64,000 nucleotides of DNA from the NCBI RefSeq assembly GCF_004403515.1, contig NZ_SOHH01000056.1, positions 103,533 to 167,532 on the forward strand, read 5' to 3'. Below the pieces are notes generated by a model. That model saw nothing but the letters and a program-made list of their open reading frames with translations, searched no databases and was not told the DNA's origin. Made by a program: the position numbers and the translations under genes. This stretch comes from Cryobacterium fucosi (lineage in GTDB: Bacteria; Actinomycetota; Actinomycetes; Actinomycetales; Microbacteriaceae). Shown here piece after piece: positions 47,257-57,287 of this stretch; positions within the stretch are counted from its first letter, which is position 1, and each line of letters starts with the position of its first letter.

Positions 47257-48737
47257 ACACCTGGGTGGGGTACGCGGCCCTGATCGGGATCTTCACCGTG
47301 ACGGCGGTGATCGGCTTCTACGGCCTCCGAATTTCGCGCACCACCGAGGACTTCTACGTGGCCTCCCGCACGGTTCGACCATGGTGGAACGCTTCGGCCA
47401 TCGGCGGCGAATACCTGTCGGCGGCCAGCTTCCTCGGCATCGCCGGGCTGATCCTCATTTCGGGGTCGGATGCGCTCTGGTTCCCGATCGGCTACACCGC
47501 CGGCTACCTGATGCTGCTCCTGTTCGTGGCGGCGCCGCTGCGACGGTCGGGTGCATACACGATCCCCGACTTCACCGAGGCGAGGTTGGAGTCGGTGGCG
47601 GCACGGCGGGTGACCAGCGTGTTGGTGGTGATGGTGGGCTGGTTCTACATCGTCCCGCAGCTGCACGGCGCCGCGCTGACCATGAGCATCGCCACCGGAT
47701 TGCCGTCGTGGGTCGGCTCCGTCGCCGTCGCCGTCGTCGTCTGCGTCACCGTGGTGACGGGCGGGATGAAGTCGATCACCTTCGTGCAGGCGTTCCAGTT
47801 CTGGCTCAAGTTCACGGCGATCGCCCTGCCCATCGTCTTCATTCTGATCCTCATGGGCAATTCGGGACTCTCGGTTCCGGCCCTGGCCGAGCCGTTCGCA
47901 GCCGACCCGGCCGGTTTGCCAACGTCGGGCGCCTACCGGGACATCTCACTGGTCGTCGCCCTGCTGTTCGGCACGCTGGGCCTGCCGCATGTTCTGGTGC
48001 GGTTCTACACGAACCCCGACGGCCCCTCCGCCCGGCGCACGACCCTGATCGTGATCGGGCTTCTGTCGGTCTTCTACCTGTTCCCGACCCTGTACGGAGT
48101 GCTCGGCCGCGCGTTCACCCCCGACATCGCCACCGGCGGCACTCCGGATGCGCTGGTGTTGCTTCTGCCCGGACGGCTGGTTCCCGGCCTGGCCGGGGAT
48201 GTCCTCACCGCCCTGGTCATCGCCGGGGCCTTCGCCGCGTTCCTCTCGACCACCTCCGGTCTCGTGGTCTCGATTGCGGGGGTCATCAGCCAGGACGTGC
48301 TCGGCGGGCGGGTGCGCGGCTTCCGCATCGCCACCGTGTTCTCCACCCTGGTGCCGCTCCTCGCCGCACTGCTCACCGACTCCATGCAGTTGGCCGGGAG
48401 CGTCGGCCTGGTCTTCGCCTTCACTGCTTCGACGCTCTGCCCGCTGCTGCTGCTCGGCATCTGGTGGCGAGGTCTGACCGACGCCGGTGCGATCGCCGGC
48501 ATGCTTGCGGGTGCAGCGCTCTGCGGCGGGGCAATCGTGGCCGGCCGGGCGCTGGGGCCGCTGGCCGGGCCGTTCCAGGACCTGCTGGCGCAGCCCGCGA
48601 CCTGGACGGTGCCGGCGGCCTTTGCCGTGATGGTGGGCGTCTCGCTGCTGACCCACAACCGACGCCCGGTCGGCATCACCAAAATCATGACCCGCCTCCA
48701 CGCCCCGGAGCGTCCGCTGCCCACCCCCAACCGCTGA
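47253..48737 (+). CDS. Second sodium:solute (acetate-type) symporter
   Basis: A 494-residue SSS-family transporter with about 13 helices. GGEYLSAASFLGIAG and GTLGLPHVLVRFYTN align with the same positions of the actP gene nearby, so both are ActP-like. It may import acetate or another short carboxylate. It is cotranscribed with the LytS/LytTR pair, while the first copy is with acs. Confidence 0.9.
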   Translation: MNTWVGYAALIGIFTVTAVIGFYGLRISRTTEDFYVASRTVRPWWNASAIGGEYLSAASFLGIAGLILISGSDALWFPIGYTAGYLMLLLFVAAPLRRSGAYTIPDFTEARLESVAARRVTSVLVVMVGWFYIVPQLHGAALTMSIATGLPSWVGSVAVAVVVCVTVVTGGMKSITFVQAFQFWLKFTAIALPIVFILILMGNSGLSVPALAEPFAADPAGLPTSGAYRDISLVVALLFGTLGLPHVLVRFYTNPDGPSARRTTLIVIGLLSVFYLFPTLYGVLGRAFTPDIATGGTPDALVLLLPGRLVPGLAGDVLTALVIAGAFAAFLSTTSGLVVSIAGVISQDVLGGRVRGFRIATVFSTLVPLLAALLTDSMQLAGSVGLVFAFTASTLCPLLLLGIWWRGLTDAGAIAGMLAGAALCGGAIVAGRALGPLAGPFQDLLAQPATWTVPAAFAVMVGVSLLTHNRRPVGITKIMTRLHAPERPLPTPNR

Positions 48738-48747
48738 CCGCACCCGC

Positions 48748-48943
48748 GGTGATTGAGCCTGTCGAAATCACCGTCACCTGGTCTCGACAGGCTCGACCAC
48801 CGGGGCAAGGCCGGTCTCGACAGGCTCGACCACCGAGAACACGCTCGACCAACGCACGGTGATTGAGCCTGTCGAAATCACCGTCACCCGGTCTCGACAG
48901 GCTCGACCACCGGGCGCTCGACCACCGGGCGCTCGAGCACCGG
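48748..48943. repeat. Cluster of Microbacteriaceae intergenic repeats
   Basis: Several copies of the core TCTCGACAGGCTCGACCACCG and of the complementary GTGATTGAGCCTGTCGAAATCACC, in alternating orientation, fill the gap between the convergent symporter and der genes. They can form large hairpins. Probably terminators or nucleoid-binding sites; function unknown. Confidence 0.85.
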
Positions 48944-48956
48944 GGCGGTGACTGCG

Positions 48957-50471
48957 CTAGCGCTTGCGCTTCTCGCGCACGCGCATGCTGATGTTGATCG
49001 GGCTGCCCACGAAGCCGTAGGTCTCGCGCAGGCGGCGCTGGATGAACCGGCGGTAGCCCGGGTCGAGGAACCCGGTGGTGAAGATGACGAATGTCGGCGG
49101 GCGGCTGGAAGCCTGGGTGCCGAACAGGATGCGCGGCTGCTTGCCGCTGCGCACGGGGTGCGGGTGCTCGGCGGCAAGCTCGGCGAGGAACGCGTTGAAC
49201 TTGCCGGTGGCGATGCGGGTGTCCCACGCTTCGAGCGCGGTCTCCAGCGCCGGAACGAGCTTCTCCATGTGGCGGCCGGTCTTGGCCGAGATGTTCACGC
49301 GCGGGGCCCAGGACACGTGTGCCAGGTCCTGCTCGATCTCACGCTCCAGGTAGCGGCGACGGTCGTCGTCGATCTGGTCCCACTTGTTGAACGCGAGCAC
49401 GAGCGCACGGCCGGACTCCAGCACGAGGTCGATCACGCGCACGTCCTGCTCGCTGATGACCTCGGTGACGTCGATGAGCACGACGGCGACCTCGGCCTTT
49501 TCGAGGGCGGCACTGGTGCGCAGCGAGGCGTAGAAGTCCGCGCCCTGAGAGAGGTGCACGCGGCGACGGATGCCGGCGGTGTCGACGAAGCGCCACACCC
49601 TGCCGCCCAGCTCGACCTGCTCGTCGACCGGGTCGCGCGTGGTGCCGGCCAGCTCGTTGACGACAACGCGCTCCTCGCCGACGACCTTGTTCAACAGGCT
49701 GGACTTTCCCACGTTCGGACGCCCGAGGATGGCCACGCGGCGGGGGCCGCCGACCTCCTGCTTGGCGACGGCGGAGATTTCGGGAAGCTCTTCGAGGATC
49801 GCGTCGAGCAGGTCGGCGACGCCGCGACCGTGCAGCGCGGACACCGGCCACGGCTGGCCGAGACCGAGCGCCCACAGGCTCGCGGCTTCGGGCTCCTGGC
49901 GGATGTCGTCGACCTTGTTGGCGACGAGGAAGACCGGCCGGCCGGCCTTGCGCAGCAGGCGCACGACGGCCTCGTCGGTGGAGGTCGGGCCCACGTTCGC
50001 GTCGACGACGAACATGACGACGTCGCACAGCTCGATGGCCAGCTCTGCCTGGGCGGCCACGGACGCGTCGATTCCCTTGGCGTCGGGCTCCCAGCCGCCG
50101 GTGTCGACGAGGCTGAACTTGCGTTCGTGCCATTCGCCCTTGTAGGTGACGCGGTCGCGGGTGACACCGGGGGTGTCCTCCACGACGGCCTCGCGACGGC
50201 CGAGGATGCGGTTGACCAGTGCGGACTTGCCCACGTTCGGGCGGCCGACAATGGCGATCACCGGCAGGGCCGGCAGGTACTGGATGGCGTCGGGGTCATC
50301 CGTCACCGAGTCGAGAACGTCGAAGTCCTCGTCGTCGAGCTCGTATTCGTTGAGTCCTGTGCGGAGGGCGGCGGCGCGCTGCGTCACCAAGTCTTCATCG
50401 AGCTCGTCCAGTCGTGAGACCAGTTCCGTGTCGATGGCTGGGATCGTGTCGTCGAAGTCGTTGTTGTTCAT
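48957..50471 (-). CDS. der: Ribosome-assembly GTPase Der (EngA)
   Basis: Two tandem GTPase domains: [13 protein letters not shown] at about 78 and [14 protein letters not shown] at about 248, each followed by DTPG/DTAG and NKxD motifs. A KH-like C-terminal domain ends in a basic tail. 504 residues, with a 60-residue actinobacterial N-terminal extension. Its start overlaps the cmk stop (ATGA). Confidence 0.96.
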   Translation of the reverse strand: MNNNDFDDTIPAIDTELVSRLDELDEDLVTQRAAALRTGLNEYELDDEDFDVLDSVTDDPDAIQYLPALPVIAIVGRPNVGKSALVNRILGRREAVVEDTPGVTRDRVTYKGEWHERKFSLVDTGGWEPDAKGIDASVAAQAELAIELCDVVMFVVDANVGPTSTDEAVVRLLRKAGRPVFLVANKVDDIRQEPEAASLWALGLGQPWPVSALHGRGVADLLDAILEELPEISAVAKQEVGGPRRVAILGRPNVGKSSLLNKVVGEERVVVNELAGTTRDPVDEQVELGGRVWRFVDTAGIRRRVHLSQGADFYASLRTSAALEKAEVAVVLIDVTEVISEQDVRVIDLVLESGRALVLAFNKWDQIDDDRRRYLEREIEQDLAHVSWAPRVNISAKTGRHMEKLVPALETALEAWDTRIATGKFNAFLAELAAEHPHPVRSGKQPRILFGTQASSRPPTFVIFTTGFLDPGYRRFIQRRLRETYGFVGSPINISMRVREKRKR

Positions 50472-51154
50472 GCGAGTTCCTCGCGGCGTGTATTGATGAC
50501 GTCGATGACCGCGTCAATGGTCTGTTCGAAGTCGAGATGGGTGGAGTCGACGGTGATCACACCGTCTGCGGCGCTCATGAATTCGACTACCTGGGAGTCA
50601 GCGCGATCCCTCGATCGCAGCTGTTCTGCCACGGTTTCAGCCGATTGGGTCGATATTTCCGCAGAGCGCCTCGCCATTCTAGCCTCTTCGGATGCGGTGA
50701 GGAGAATGCGAACCTCCGCCTCGGGTGCCACGACGGTGGTGATGTCGCGGCCCTCGATCACAACGCCGGTGCGCGGGGAGCCCGCCGCGATGGTGCGGAA
50801 GAGCCTGGTGAGGTGGCTGCGCACCTCGGGGATTCGGGCGACGGCGCTCACCGCGGCCGACACCTCCGGCTCCCGGATCTCGTCGGTGACGACCGTGTCG
50901 CCCACCTGCACGTAGTACCGGTCGGGCTCGATGCCGATCGAGTAGTCGAAGTCCGGCAGCGCGGCGACGACCGCCGGCGCGTCGGCCGGGTCGATCGTCT
51001 TCGACAGCACGTACCAGGCGAGGGCCCGGTAGGCGGCGCCGGTGTCGAGGTAGTCGAAGCCGAGGCGGCGGGCGACGGCGCGGCTGACGCTGGACTTGCC
51101 GCTGCCGGCCGGCCCGTCGATCGCGACGAGGTGGGGGCGGGAATGACGTCCCAT
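50468..51154 (-). CDS. cmk: Cytidylate kinase
   Basis: Converts CMP/dCMP to CDP/dCDP. P-loop GPAGSGKSS, then [12 protein letters not shown] and [11 protein letters not shown] substrate-binding motifs. 228 residues, standard length. ATG 51154 is chosen at the expected [14 protein letters not shown] start; an upstream in-frame extension would overlap tyrA. Four bases overlap der. Confidence 0.96.
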   Translation of the reverse strand: MGRHSRPHLVAIDGPAGSGKSSVSRAVARRLGFDYLDTGAAYRALAWYVLSKTIDPADAPAVVAALPDFDYSIGIEPDRYYVQVGDTVVTDEIREPEVSAAVSAVARIPEVRSHLTRLFRTIAAGSPRTGVVIEGRDITTVVAPEAEVRILLTASEEARMARRSAEISTQSAETVAEQLRSRDRADSQVVEFMSAADGVITVDSTHLDFEQTIDAVIDVINTRREELA

Positions 51155-51158
51155 AGTT

Positions 51159-52241
51159 CTAACCAGCAATCCGCCAGCCGCGGGCGGCCAGCTCTTCGGT
51201 GAGGCGGGAAACCGTCTCGGGGAGGACGGAAATTTCGGCCAGGCCGAGCTGGGCGCCCGGCGAATGCTCCAGCCGCAGGTCTTCAAGGTTCACGCCGACC
51301 TCGCCGATCTCGGCCAGCAGCCGGGCCAGCTGGCCCGGGGTGTCGTCGACCATCACGATCAGCGACACGAACCGGCGGTCCTGGCCGTGCTTGCCGGGCA
51401 GCCGGGCCACCCCGGCGTTGCCGCCGGAGAGTTCCTCCGCGACCTTGCGCCGTGCGCCGGGCGCGGCGGGGTCGGCGAGGGCGTCGATGAACCGGTCGAG
51501 GTCGTCGCGGTAGGCGAGCAGGATGTCCCGCACCGGCCCTGCGTTCGCGCCGAGGATCTGCACCCACAGTTCGGGGTCGCTGGCCGCGACCCGGGTCACG
51601 TCGCGCAGGCCCTGGCCGGCCAGGTTGAGGGCCGAGCCGGGGGCATCCGTCAACCGGCGGGCCATGATCGTGGAGACGACCTGCGGCACGTGGGAGATCA
51701 GCGCGACGCCACGGTCGTGTTCCTCGGGGCTCATCTCGACCAGGATCGCGCCGAGGTCGAGGATGAGGTCGTCGATGGCGGTGGCCTGTTGGTAGCTGAT
51801 CGCGTCGTGCGCGGCGACCACCCAGGGGCGGCCGACGAACAGGTCGGCGCGGCCGGCCAGCGGTCCGCCGCGTTCACGGCCGGCCAGCGGGTGCGAGCCG
51901 ATGTAACGGGACACGTCGGCGCCGCGGGCCCTGAGTTCGGCGAGGGGCGCGAGTTTGACGCTCGCGACATCCGTCACGATCGCCCGCGGGAACGCCTCCA
52001 ACTCGCGGGCGACGACCCCGGCGGTCACGTCGGGGGGAACGCAGACGACGATCAGCTGGGGTGCGTCGTCGGGGGCGGCCGCCCGGCCCGCGCCGTAGTC
52101 GACGGCGATGCTCAGGTTGGTCGGCGACGCGTCGGCGAGGATCACGTCGATGCCCCGGTTGCGCAGGCCCAGCCCGATGCTGGTGCCCAGCAGGCCGGCG
52201 CCGACGACGCGCACGGGTCCGATCAGTCGACTCTCGACCAT
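51159..52241 (-). CDS. tyrA: Prephenate dehydrogenase
   Basis: Tyrosine biosynthesis: oxidative decarboxylation of prephenate. N-terminal Rossmann motif [13 protein letters not shown], catalytic-region [12 protein letters not shown] at about 115, and a C-terminal ACT-like regulatory domain (about 285-360; [14 protein letters not shown]). 360 residues. 4 bp before cmk. Confidence 0.94.
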   Translation of the reverse strand: MVESRLIGPVRVVGAGLLGTSIGLGLRNRGIDVILADASPTNLSIAVDYGAGRAAAPDDAPQLIVVCVPPDVTAGVVARELEAFPRAIVTDVASVKLAPLAELRARGADVSRYIGSHPLAGRERGGPLAGRADLFVGRPWVVAAHDAISYQQATAIDDLILDLGAILVEMSPEEHDRGVALISHVPQVVSTIMARRLTDAPGSALNLAGQGLRDVTRVAASDPELWVQILGANAGPVRDILLAYRDDLDRFIDALADPAAPGARRKVAEELSGGNAGVARLPGKHGQDRRFVSLIVMVDDTPGQLARLLAEIGEVGVNLEDLRLEHSPGAQLGLAEISVLPETVSRLTEELAARGWRIAG

Positions 52242-52264
52242 GGTGGTTCTCCTGGTGTTCGAAA

Positions 52265-53053
52265 CTAGTCCTTGGTTTCGGCTCGGGACACGGTGAGCAG
52301 CTGGCCCAGTTCCGCCTTGGTGAGGTCGCGCACGTCGCCGACCCGGAGGGTGCCGAGGTGCAGCGGGCCGAACTGGCGGCGCACGAGGTCGACGACGGGG
52401 TGGCCGACGGCCTCCATTATCCGGCGCACGATCCGGTTGCGGCCGGAGTGCAGGGTGAGCTCGACCAGGCTGAAGCCGTCGCCGGGAGGGCTGGTCAGGA
52501 TGCGGGCCTTGTCGGCGGCGATGGGGCCGTCGTCGAGTTCGATGCCGCTCTGCAACAGACCGATCGTCTGCGCGGACACGCGACCCTCCACCTTGGCGAT
52601 GTAGGTCTTGGTCACGCCGAACGAGGGGTGCGCGAGCACGTGCGCGAGGTCGCCGTCGTTGGTGAGGATGAGCAGGCCGCTGGTCATCGCGTCAAGGCGG
52701 CCCACGTTGAAGAGGCGTTCCTCGAACTGGTCGGTGAACTCGCGCAGGTCGGGGCGGCCGCTCTCGTCCTGCATGGAGGACACCACGCCGACGGGCTTGT
52801 TCAGCATCACGTAGCGACGGGTCGTGTCGAGCTGCACGGCGATGTTGTCCACGGCGATCTTGTCGCTGTCGGGGTGGATGCGACGGCCGAGTTCGGTGAC
52901 GACCTTGCCGTTCACGCGCACCCGTCCGGCGGCGATCAGGTCTTCGGAGACGCGGCGGGAGGCGACGCCGGCGGAGGCCATGACCTTCTGCAGGCGCACA
53001 CCGTCTGCTGCGGCATCCGGGTTGGTCGGGGTGCCCTGGGGGTCGGTGGTCAT
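52265..53053 (-). CDS. rluB: 23S rRNA pseudouridine synthase (RluB/RsuA family)
   Basis: N-terminal S4 domain (VRLQKVMASAGVASRRVSEDLI) then catalytic motif GRLDAMTSGLLILTNDG, with the aspartate at about 119. 262 residues. It overlaps scpB by 4 bp, a conserved scpA-scpB-rluB arrangement. Confidence 0.93.
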   Translation of the reverse strand: MTTDPQGTPTNPDAAADGVRLQKVMASAGVASRRVSEDLIAAGRVRVNGKVVTELGRRIHPDSDKIAVDNIAVQLDTTRRYVMLNKPVGVVSSMQDESGRPDLREFTDQFEERLFNVGRLDAMTSGLLILTNDGDLAHVLAHPSFGVTKTYIAKVEGRVSAQTIGLLQSGIELDDGPIAADKARILTSPPGDGFSLVELTLHSGRNRIVRRIMEAVGHPVVDLVRRQFGPLHLGTLRVGDVRDLTKAELGQLLTVSRAETKD

Positions 53054-53712
53054 GGAAGATCCTCAAATCCGTCTGCGCCGTCTGCGAGCAACGGCGATAT
53101 GTATGGCAGCTCGTCCAGCGAGTTGATTCCAAGCTGGCTGAGCAACAGGTCGGTAGTGGCGTAGTTGATCGCGCCGGTCTCGCTGTCGGTGAAGGCCTCG
53201 GTGATCAAACCGCGGCCCAGGAGGGTGCGCACGACCGAGTCAACATTAACGGCCCGAATCGAGGCTACCGCGCCGCGGCTGATCGGTTGCTTGTATGCGA
53301 TCACGGCGAGGGTCTCGAGGGCGGCCTGGGACAGCCTGCTCGGGTTCTGGGTGAGCACGAAATCAGCGACGACCAGGTCGTGTTCGGGGCGCACGTAGAT
53401 GCGCCAGCCGCCGGCGACTTCGCGCAGTTCGAAACCGCGGCGGACGGTGGGGCCGGCGCCGCTGCCGAGCCCGTCGAAGTCCGCGACCAGGCGGGCGATG
53501 GCGGCCTTGACCTCCTTCAGTGGCCGGTCGACGGCCGTGGCCAGGTGGATCAGGCTCTGCGGCTCGTCGGCGACCATGAGGAGGGCCTCGAGCTTGCGCG
53601 CGATCGGGGCGAGCCCGCCCGCGGCATCCTGAACGTGGTCGGCCTGGGCCTGGGCCGGGTCGGTTGTCTGGTCAGCGGTCGGGTCGCTGGTGTGAACGGC
53701 GTCAAGCGTCAT
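53050..53712 (-). CDS. scpB: Segregation and condensation protein B
   Basis: Winged-helix SMC partner of 220 residues: IARKLEALLMVADEPQS and LETLAVIAYKQPISRGAV are conserved ScpB segments. It has an acidic/polar N-terminal extension of about 35 residues. ATG 53712 overlaps the scpA 3' end by 11 bp. Confidence 0.93.
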   Translation of the reverse strand: MTLDAVHTSDPTADQTTDPAQAQADHVQDAAGGLAPIARKLEALLMVADEPQSLIHLATAVDRPLKEVKAAIARLVADFDGLGSGAGPTVRRGFELREVAGGWRIYVRPEHDLVVADFVLTQNPSRLSQAALETLAVIAYKQPISRGAVASIRAVNVDSVVRTLLGRGLITEAFTDSETGAINYATTDLLLSQLGINSLDELPYISPLLADGADGFEDLP

Positions 53713-54511
53713 AGTCGGCTCCGAGGTCGGCGAGGTTGGCTTCGGACCAGGATTCGGCGCTCCAGTGCAGGCTGAGGTCGCCGAGCGGTTCGAGCTGGTC
53801 GAAGGAGATGGCACCGTGCCGGTAGAGCTCCAGCACGGCCAGGAAGCGGGCGATCACGACGCCCGCGAGCTCGGCGCCGACGATGAGCTCACGGAAGGTG
53901 AGGGTCTCCCCCGCGCGCAGCATCGACACGACGTAGGCGGCCTGCTCCCGGATGCTCACCAGCGGCGCGTGCAGGTGGTCCAGGCCGACGGTGGGCAGCT
54001 CCCGCGGGGTGAGCGCGAGCGCCGCGAGGGCGGCGAAATCGCCGAGCGAGAGGGTCCAGACCAGTTCGGGCGTCTGCGCGCGGTACTTCTCCTCGAGCCG
54101 CACCGAGCGCACGTGCCGGGTGGCCTCGGTCTCCATCCGGCCGAGGAACCAGGCCGATGCGGTCTTGAACGCGCGGTACTGCAGCAGGCGGGCGAACAGC
54201 AGGTCGCGGGCCTCGAGCAGGGCCACGCCTTCCGCGTCGACCAGCTCGCCCTGCGGCAGCAGCCCGGCGACCTTGAGGTCGAGCAGGGTCGCGGCGACGA
54301 CGAGGAACTGGGTGGCCTGGTCGAGCTCCTCGGTCTGGTCGAGCCCGCGCAGGTAGCCGATGAACTCGTCGGTGACCCGGCTGAGCGATATCTCGGTGAT
54401 GTCGAGTTCGTGCTTGCCGATCAGGCTGAGCAGCAGGTCGAACGGGCCCTCGAAGTTGCCGAGGGCAACCGAGAATGCTTTCGGAGCGGCCGCGTCAGGC
54501 GACAGCGCCAC
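53702..54511 (-). CDS. scpA: Segregation and condensation protein A
   Basis: Kleisin subunit of the SMC complex, 269 residues. The N-terminal FEGPFDLLLSLIGKHELDITEISL motif is diagnostic. It overlaps parA by 17 bp upstream and scpB downstream. Confidence 0.94.
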   Translation of the reverse strand: MALSPDAAAPKAFSVALGNFEGPFDLLLSLIGKHELDITEISLSRVTDEFIGYLRGLDQTEELDQATQFLVVAATLLDLKVAGLLPQGELVDAEGVALLEARDLLFARLLQYRAFKTASAWFLGRMETEATRHVRSVRLEEKYRAQTPELVWTLSLGDFAALAALALTPRELPTVGLDHLHAPLVSIREQAAYVVSMLRAGETLTFRELIVGAELAGVVIARFLAVLELYRHGAISFDQLEPLGDLSLHWSAESWSEANLADLGADYDA

Positions 54512-55412
54512 GCTTGATCAGTTCCCGCGCCGCCTGCTTGTACGCCTTGGCTGCCGCGTGCTCTGGCGCGAATTCGGTGATCGGAACGCCGGCGACGGAT
54601 GCGTCCGGGAACTTGACCGTGCGGCCGATCACGGTCTCGAGCACGCTGTCGCCGAACGCGTCGACGACCCGCTCGAGCACCTCGCGGGAGTGCAGGGTGC
54701 GGGAGTCGTACATGGTGGCGAGGATGCCGTCCAGTTCGATGGCCGGGTTGAGCCGGTCGCGCACCTTGTCGATTGTCTCGATCAGGAGGGCGACGCCGCG
54801 CAGGGCGAAGAACTCGCACTCGAGCGGGATGAGCACGCCGTGGCTCGCGGTGAGCGCGTTCACGGTGAGGATGCCGAGGGAGGGCTGGCAGTCGATCAGG
54901 ATGACGTCGTAGTCGCCAGAGATCTTGCGCAGCACCCGGGCGAGGATCTGCTCGCGGGCGACCTCGTTGACGAGGTGCACCTCCGCGGCGGACAGGTCGA
55001 TGTTGGCCGGGATGATGTCGAGGTTCTCGACCGAGGTCTTCTGGATCGCGTCGCTCGGGTGCACCGAGCCGCTCAGCAGCAGGTCGTAGATGGTGGTGAC
55101 GTCGTGGGTCGGCACTCCGAGGCCGGCCGAGAGCGCGCCCTGCGGGTCGAAGTCGATCGCGAGCACGCGGCGGCCGTACGCGGCCAGGGCCGCACCCAGG
55201 TTGATGGTGGTCGTCGTCTTGCCGACGCCGCCCTTCTGGTTGCACAGCGAGATGATTCGCGCCGGACCGTGGCTCCTGAGGGCTTCCGGCTCGTCGAATT
55301 CGCGTTTCGGGCGCCCGGTAGCACCTACTGGTACGTCCTCGAAACCGGGGAGTAGTATCCGGTCACCCTGCTTACCCGCCACTGAGATGTCCTCGATCCG
55401 TCCTGCACCCAT
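54495..55412 (-). CDS. ParA-family chromosome-partitioning ATPase
   Basis: Deviant Walker A KGGVGKTTT, then IDFDPQGALSAGLG and LIDCQPSLG. An N-terminal extension of about 50 residues precedes it. This second-type ParA gene next to scpAB is conserved in actinobacteria. ATG 55412 has no strong ribosome site but a TACACT -10-like box lies about 10 bp upstream (55423-55428), so a leaderless transcript is possible. 305 residues. Confidence 0.9.
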   Translation of the reverse strand: MGAGRIEDISVAGKQGDRILLPGFEDVPVGATGRPKREFDEPEALRSHGPARIISLCNQKGGVGKTTTTINLGAALAAYGRRVLAIDFDPQGALSAGLGVPTHDVTTIYDLLLSGSVHPSDAIQKTSVENLDIIPANIDLSAAEVHLVNEVAREQILARVLRKISGDYDVILIDCQPSLGILTVNALTASHGVLIPLECEFFALRGVALLIETIDKVRDRLNPAIELDGILATMYDSRTLHSREVLERVVDAFGDSVLETVIGRTVKFPDASVAGVPITEFAPEHAAAKAYKQAARELIKRGAVA

Positions 55413-55516
55413 CACTGTGTCGAGTGTAGCGATCGGATTGGCTTCGGCTCGCAAGGATCGCCGAATAGCACTGCTCCCGGCCCAATCCGGCTGATTTCAC
55501 TGACAAGCTCAATCAC

Positions 55517-55704
55517 CGGTGGCCGAGCCCGGATGCCGGTGGTCGAGCCTGTCGAGACCCGGCTGCCGGTGGTCGAGCTTGTCGAGACCCGGATGCCGGT
55601 GGTCGAGCCTGTCGAGACCCGGATGTGCTGATTTCGACAGGCTCAATCACCGGCGGGAGCTCGATCACCGGCGACGGGCTCAATCACCGGCGGGAGCTCA
55701 ATCA
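55517..55704. repeat. Cluster of Microbacteriaceae intergenic repeats, reaching the xerD stop
   Basis: Three near-identical units GGTGGTCGAGCCTGTCGAGA separated by CCCGG(A/C)TGCC, followed by opposite-strand units with GACAGGCTCAATCACCGG and shorter AATCACCGGCGGGAGCTC copies. The xerD TGA stop falls within the last copy. The cluster separates parA from xerD. Confidence 0.88.
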
Positions 55705-56607
55705 CCGGGCGCGCGGGTGCGCCGTCGTGTACATGTCGCGCAGGGTGTCGACCGTGACCAGGGTGTAGATCTGGGTCGTCGCGACCGACGAGTGCCCGAG
55801 GAGTTCCTGCACGACCCGCACGTCGGCGCCGCCGGCGAGCAGGTGCGTGGCGAAGGAGTGCCGGAGCGTGTGCGGCGACACGTGCCCGTCCAGGCCCGCA
55901 CGCTCGGCGGCGGCCCGGATGATCAGCCACGCGTTCTGCCGGCTCACCCGCTGGCCCCGGAGACCCAGGAACAGGGCGGGCGTGGCCTTGCCGCGACCGG
56001 AGAGCAGCGGCCGCGCCCGCACGAGGTACGCGTCGATGGCCTTCCGGGCGAAACTGCCGACCGGCACGATGCGCTGCTTGTCGCCCTTGCCGGTGAGCCG
56101 CACGACATCCTGCTCGAGGACATCGTCCACGTTGAGGTTCACCGCCTCGGAGACCCGGGCTCCCGTGGCGTAGAGCAGCTCGAGCAGGGCCTTGTCGCGC
56201 AGCGACTGCACGTCCTCGCCGTCGGTGGCGCCCAGCAGCGCGGTGACCTGTTCGGTCGAGATGGCCTTGGGCAGCCGGGTGCCGAGCTTGGGCGGCTTCG
56301 ACTCGTGCGCGACATCCGTTTCGACCACGCCCTCTTCGAGCAGGAAACGGTGGAACCCGCGCACGGTCGAGAGGATGCGCGCGATCGACGCCGCCGTCAG
56401 CGGCGACTCCTCGCGCAGGCCCAGGAACCGCACGAACTCGGACACGTGCAGCGAGGTGATCGCGCGCAGGTCGGCGAGCTCGTGCCCGGCGAGCCAGCCG
56501 GCGTAGATGACGAGGTCCCGCCGGTACGCGGCGACCGTGTTGGCGCTCAGCCCGCGTTCGATGGCGACGTGCCGCAGGTACGAATCCACAGCCGCCCGGA
56601 CGATCAC
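55702..56607 (-). CDS. xerD: Tyrosine recombinase XerD
   Basis: Chromosome-dimer resolvase, 301 residues. N-terminal SAM-like core-binding domain (SYLRHVAIERGLSANTVAAY), catalytic ATGARVSEAV, HTLRHSFATH, LGHSSVATTQIY. GTG 56607 overlaps the NUDIX stop by 4 bp; a longer in-frame extension would bury that gene. The stop codon is supplied by an intergenic repeat. Confidence 0.95.
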   Translation of the reverse strand: MIVRAAVDSYLRHVAIERGLSANTVAAYRRDLVIYAGWLAGHELADLRAITSLHVSEFVRFLGLREESPLTAASIARILSTVRGFHRFLLEEGVVETDVAHESKPPKLGTRLPKAISTEQVTALLGATDGEDVQSLRDKALLELLYATGARVSEAVNLNVDDVLEQDVVRLTGKGDKQRIVPVGSFARKAIDAYLVRARPLLSGRGKATPALFLGLRGQRVSRQNAWLIIRAAAERAGLDGHVSPHTLRHSFATHLLAGGADVRVVQELLGHSSVATTQIYTLVTVDTLRDMYTTAHPRAR

Positions 56608-57284
56608 ACCGAGTGGTCCCAATTGATCGGATGCCGCGGCCACGGGGTCTCCGCGGGCGCCAGCGAGCTCCAGCCGCGGGCCCGTGACGCGTGGGCGGCG
56701 AGCGCGCCGATCACGAGCGACGGGTTCTGCATCCGGCGGGAGAGCACGCCGTCGACGCACTCGTCGAGGGGCACCCAGCGGATCTCGATGTCGGCTTCCT
56801 CTTCGGTGCGTTCGAACACGTCGGTTGCGGCAGCCAGGCCGCGGGCCAGGTAGATCCGGATGACCTCGTTGCTGCCGCCCGGCGAGGTGTAGAACTCGCT
56901 GAGCACGTTCCAGTCGGCGGCGGTGACGTCGGCTTCCTCGGCGAGCTCGCGCTGCGCCCCGATGAGCGGGTGCTCCCCGTCTTCGTCGAGCAGCCCGGCC
57001 GGGAGCTCCCAGTCGCGAACGCGCACGGGGTGCCGGTACTGCTTGATCAGGAGCACCCGGTCCTGGTCGTCGAGGGCGAGGATCGCCACGGCACCAGGGT
57101 GGTCGAGGTACTCGCGCACGATCCCGGAGCCCGCGTAGTCGAATGTGTCGCGGCGCACGTCCCAGACCTTGCCGTCGAAGACGATCCCGGTGTCGGTGAC
57201 GGGGGCGAACGCGAACTCGTCGGCGAGCAGCGCCGGGGAAGCCGTTCCGTCGGAGTTCTCGGCGCTCACCGCGGTGTCGACCAC
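56604..57284 (-). CDS. NUDIX hydrolase, ADP-ribose pyrophosphatase type
   Basis: The Nudix box runs from GLLDEDGE to GAQRELAEEADV. VLLIKQYRHPVRVRDWELPAG upstream is typical of ADP-ribose pyrophosphatases, and SPGGSNEVIRIYLARGL follows. 226 residues. It starts 3 bp after pyrG and overlaps xerD. Confidence 0.92.
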   Translation of the reverse strand: MVDTAVSAENSDGTASPALLADEFAFAPVTDTGIVFDGKVWDVRRDTFDYAGSGIVREYLDHPGAVAILALDDQDRVLLIKQYRHPVRVRDWELPAGLLDEDGEHPLIGAQRELAEEADVTAADWNVLSEFYTSPGGSNEVIRIYLARGLAAATDVFERTEEEADIEIRWVPLDECVDGVLSRRMQNPSLVIGALAAHASRARGWSSLAPAETPWPRHPINWDHSV

Positions 57285-57287
57285 GGC

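Noticed and set aside
48748..48943. Possible CRISPR or insertion sequence
   Set aside because: Copies are in both orientations with irregular spacing, no transposase, and match the dispersed intergenic repeat family.
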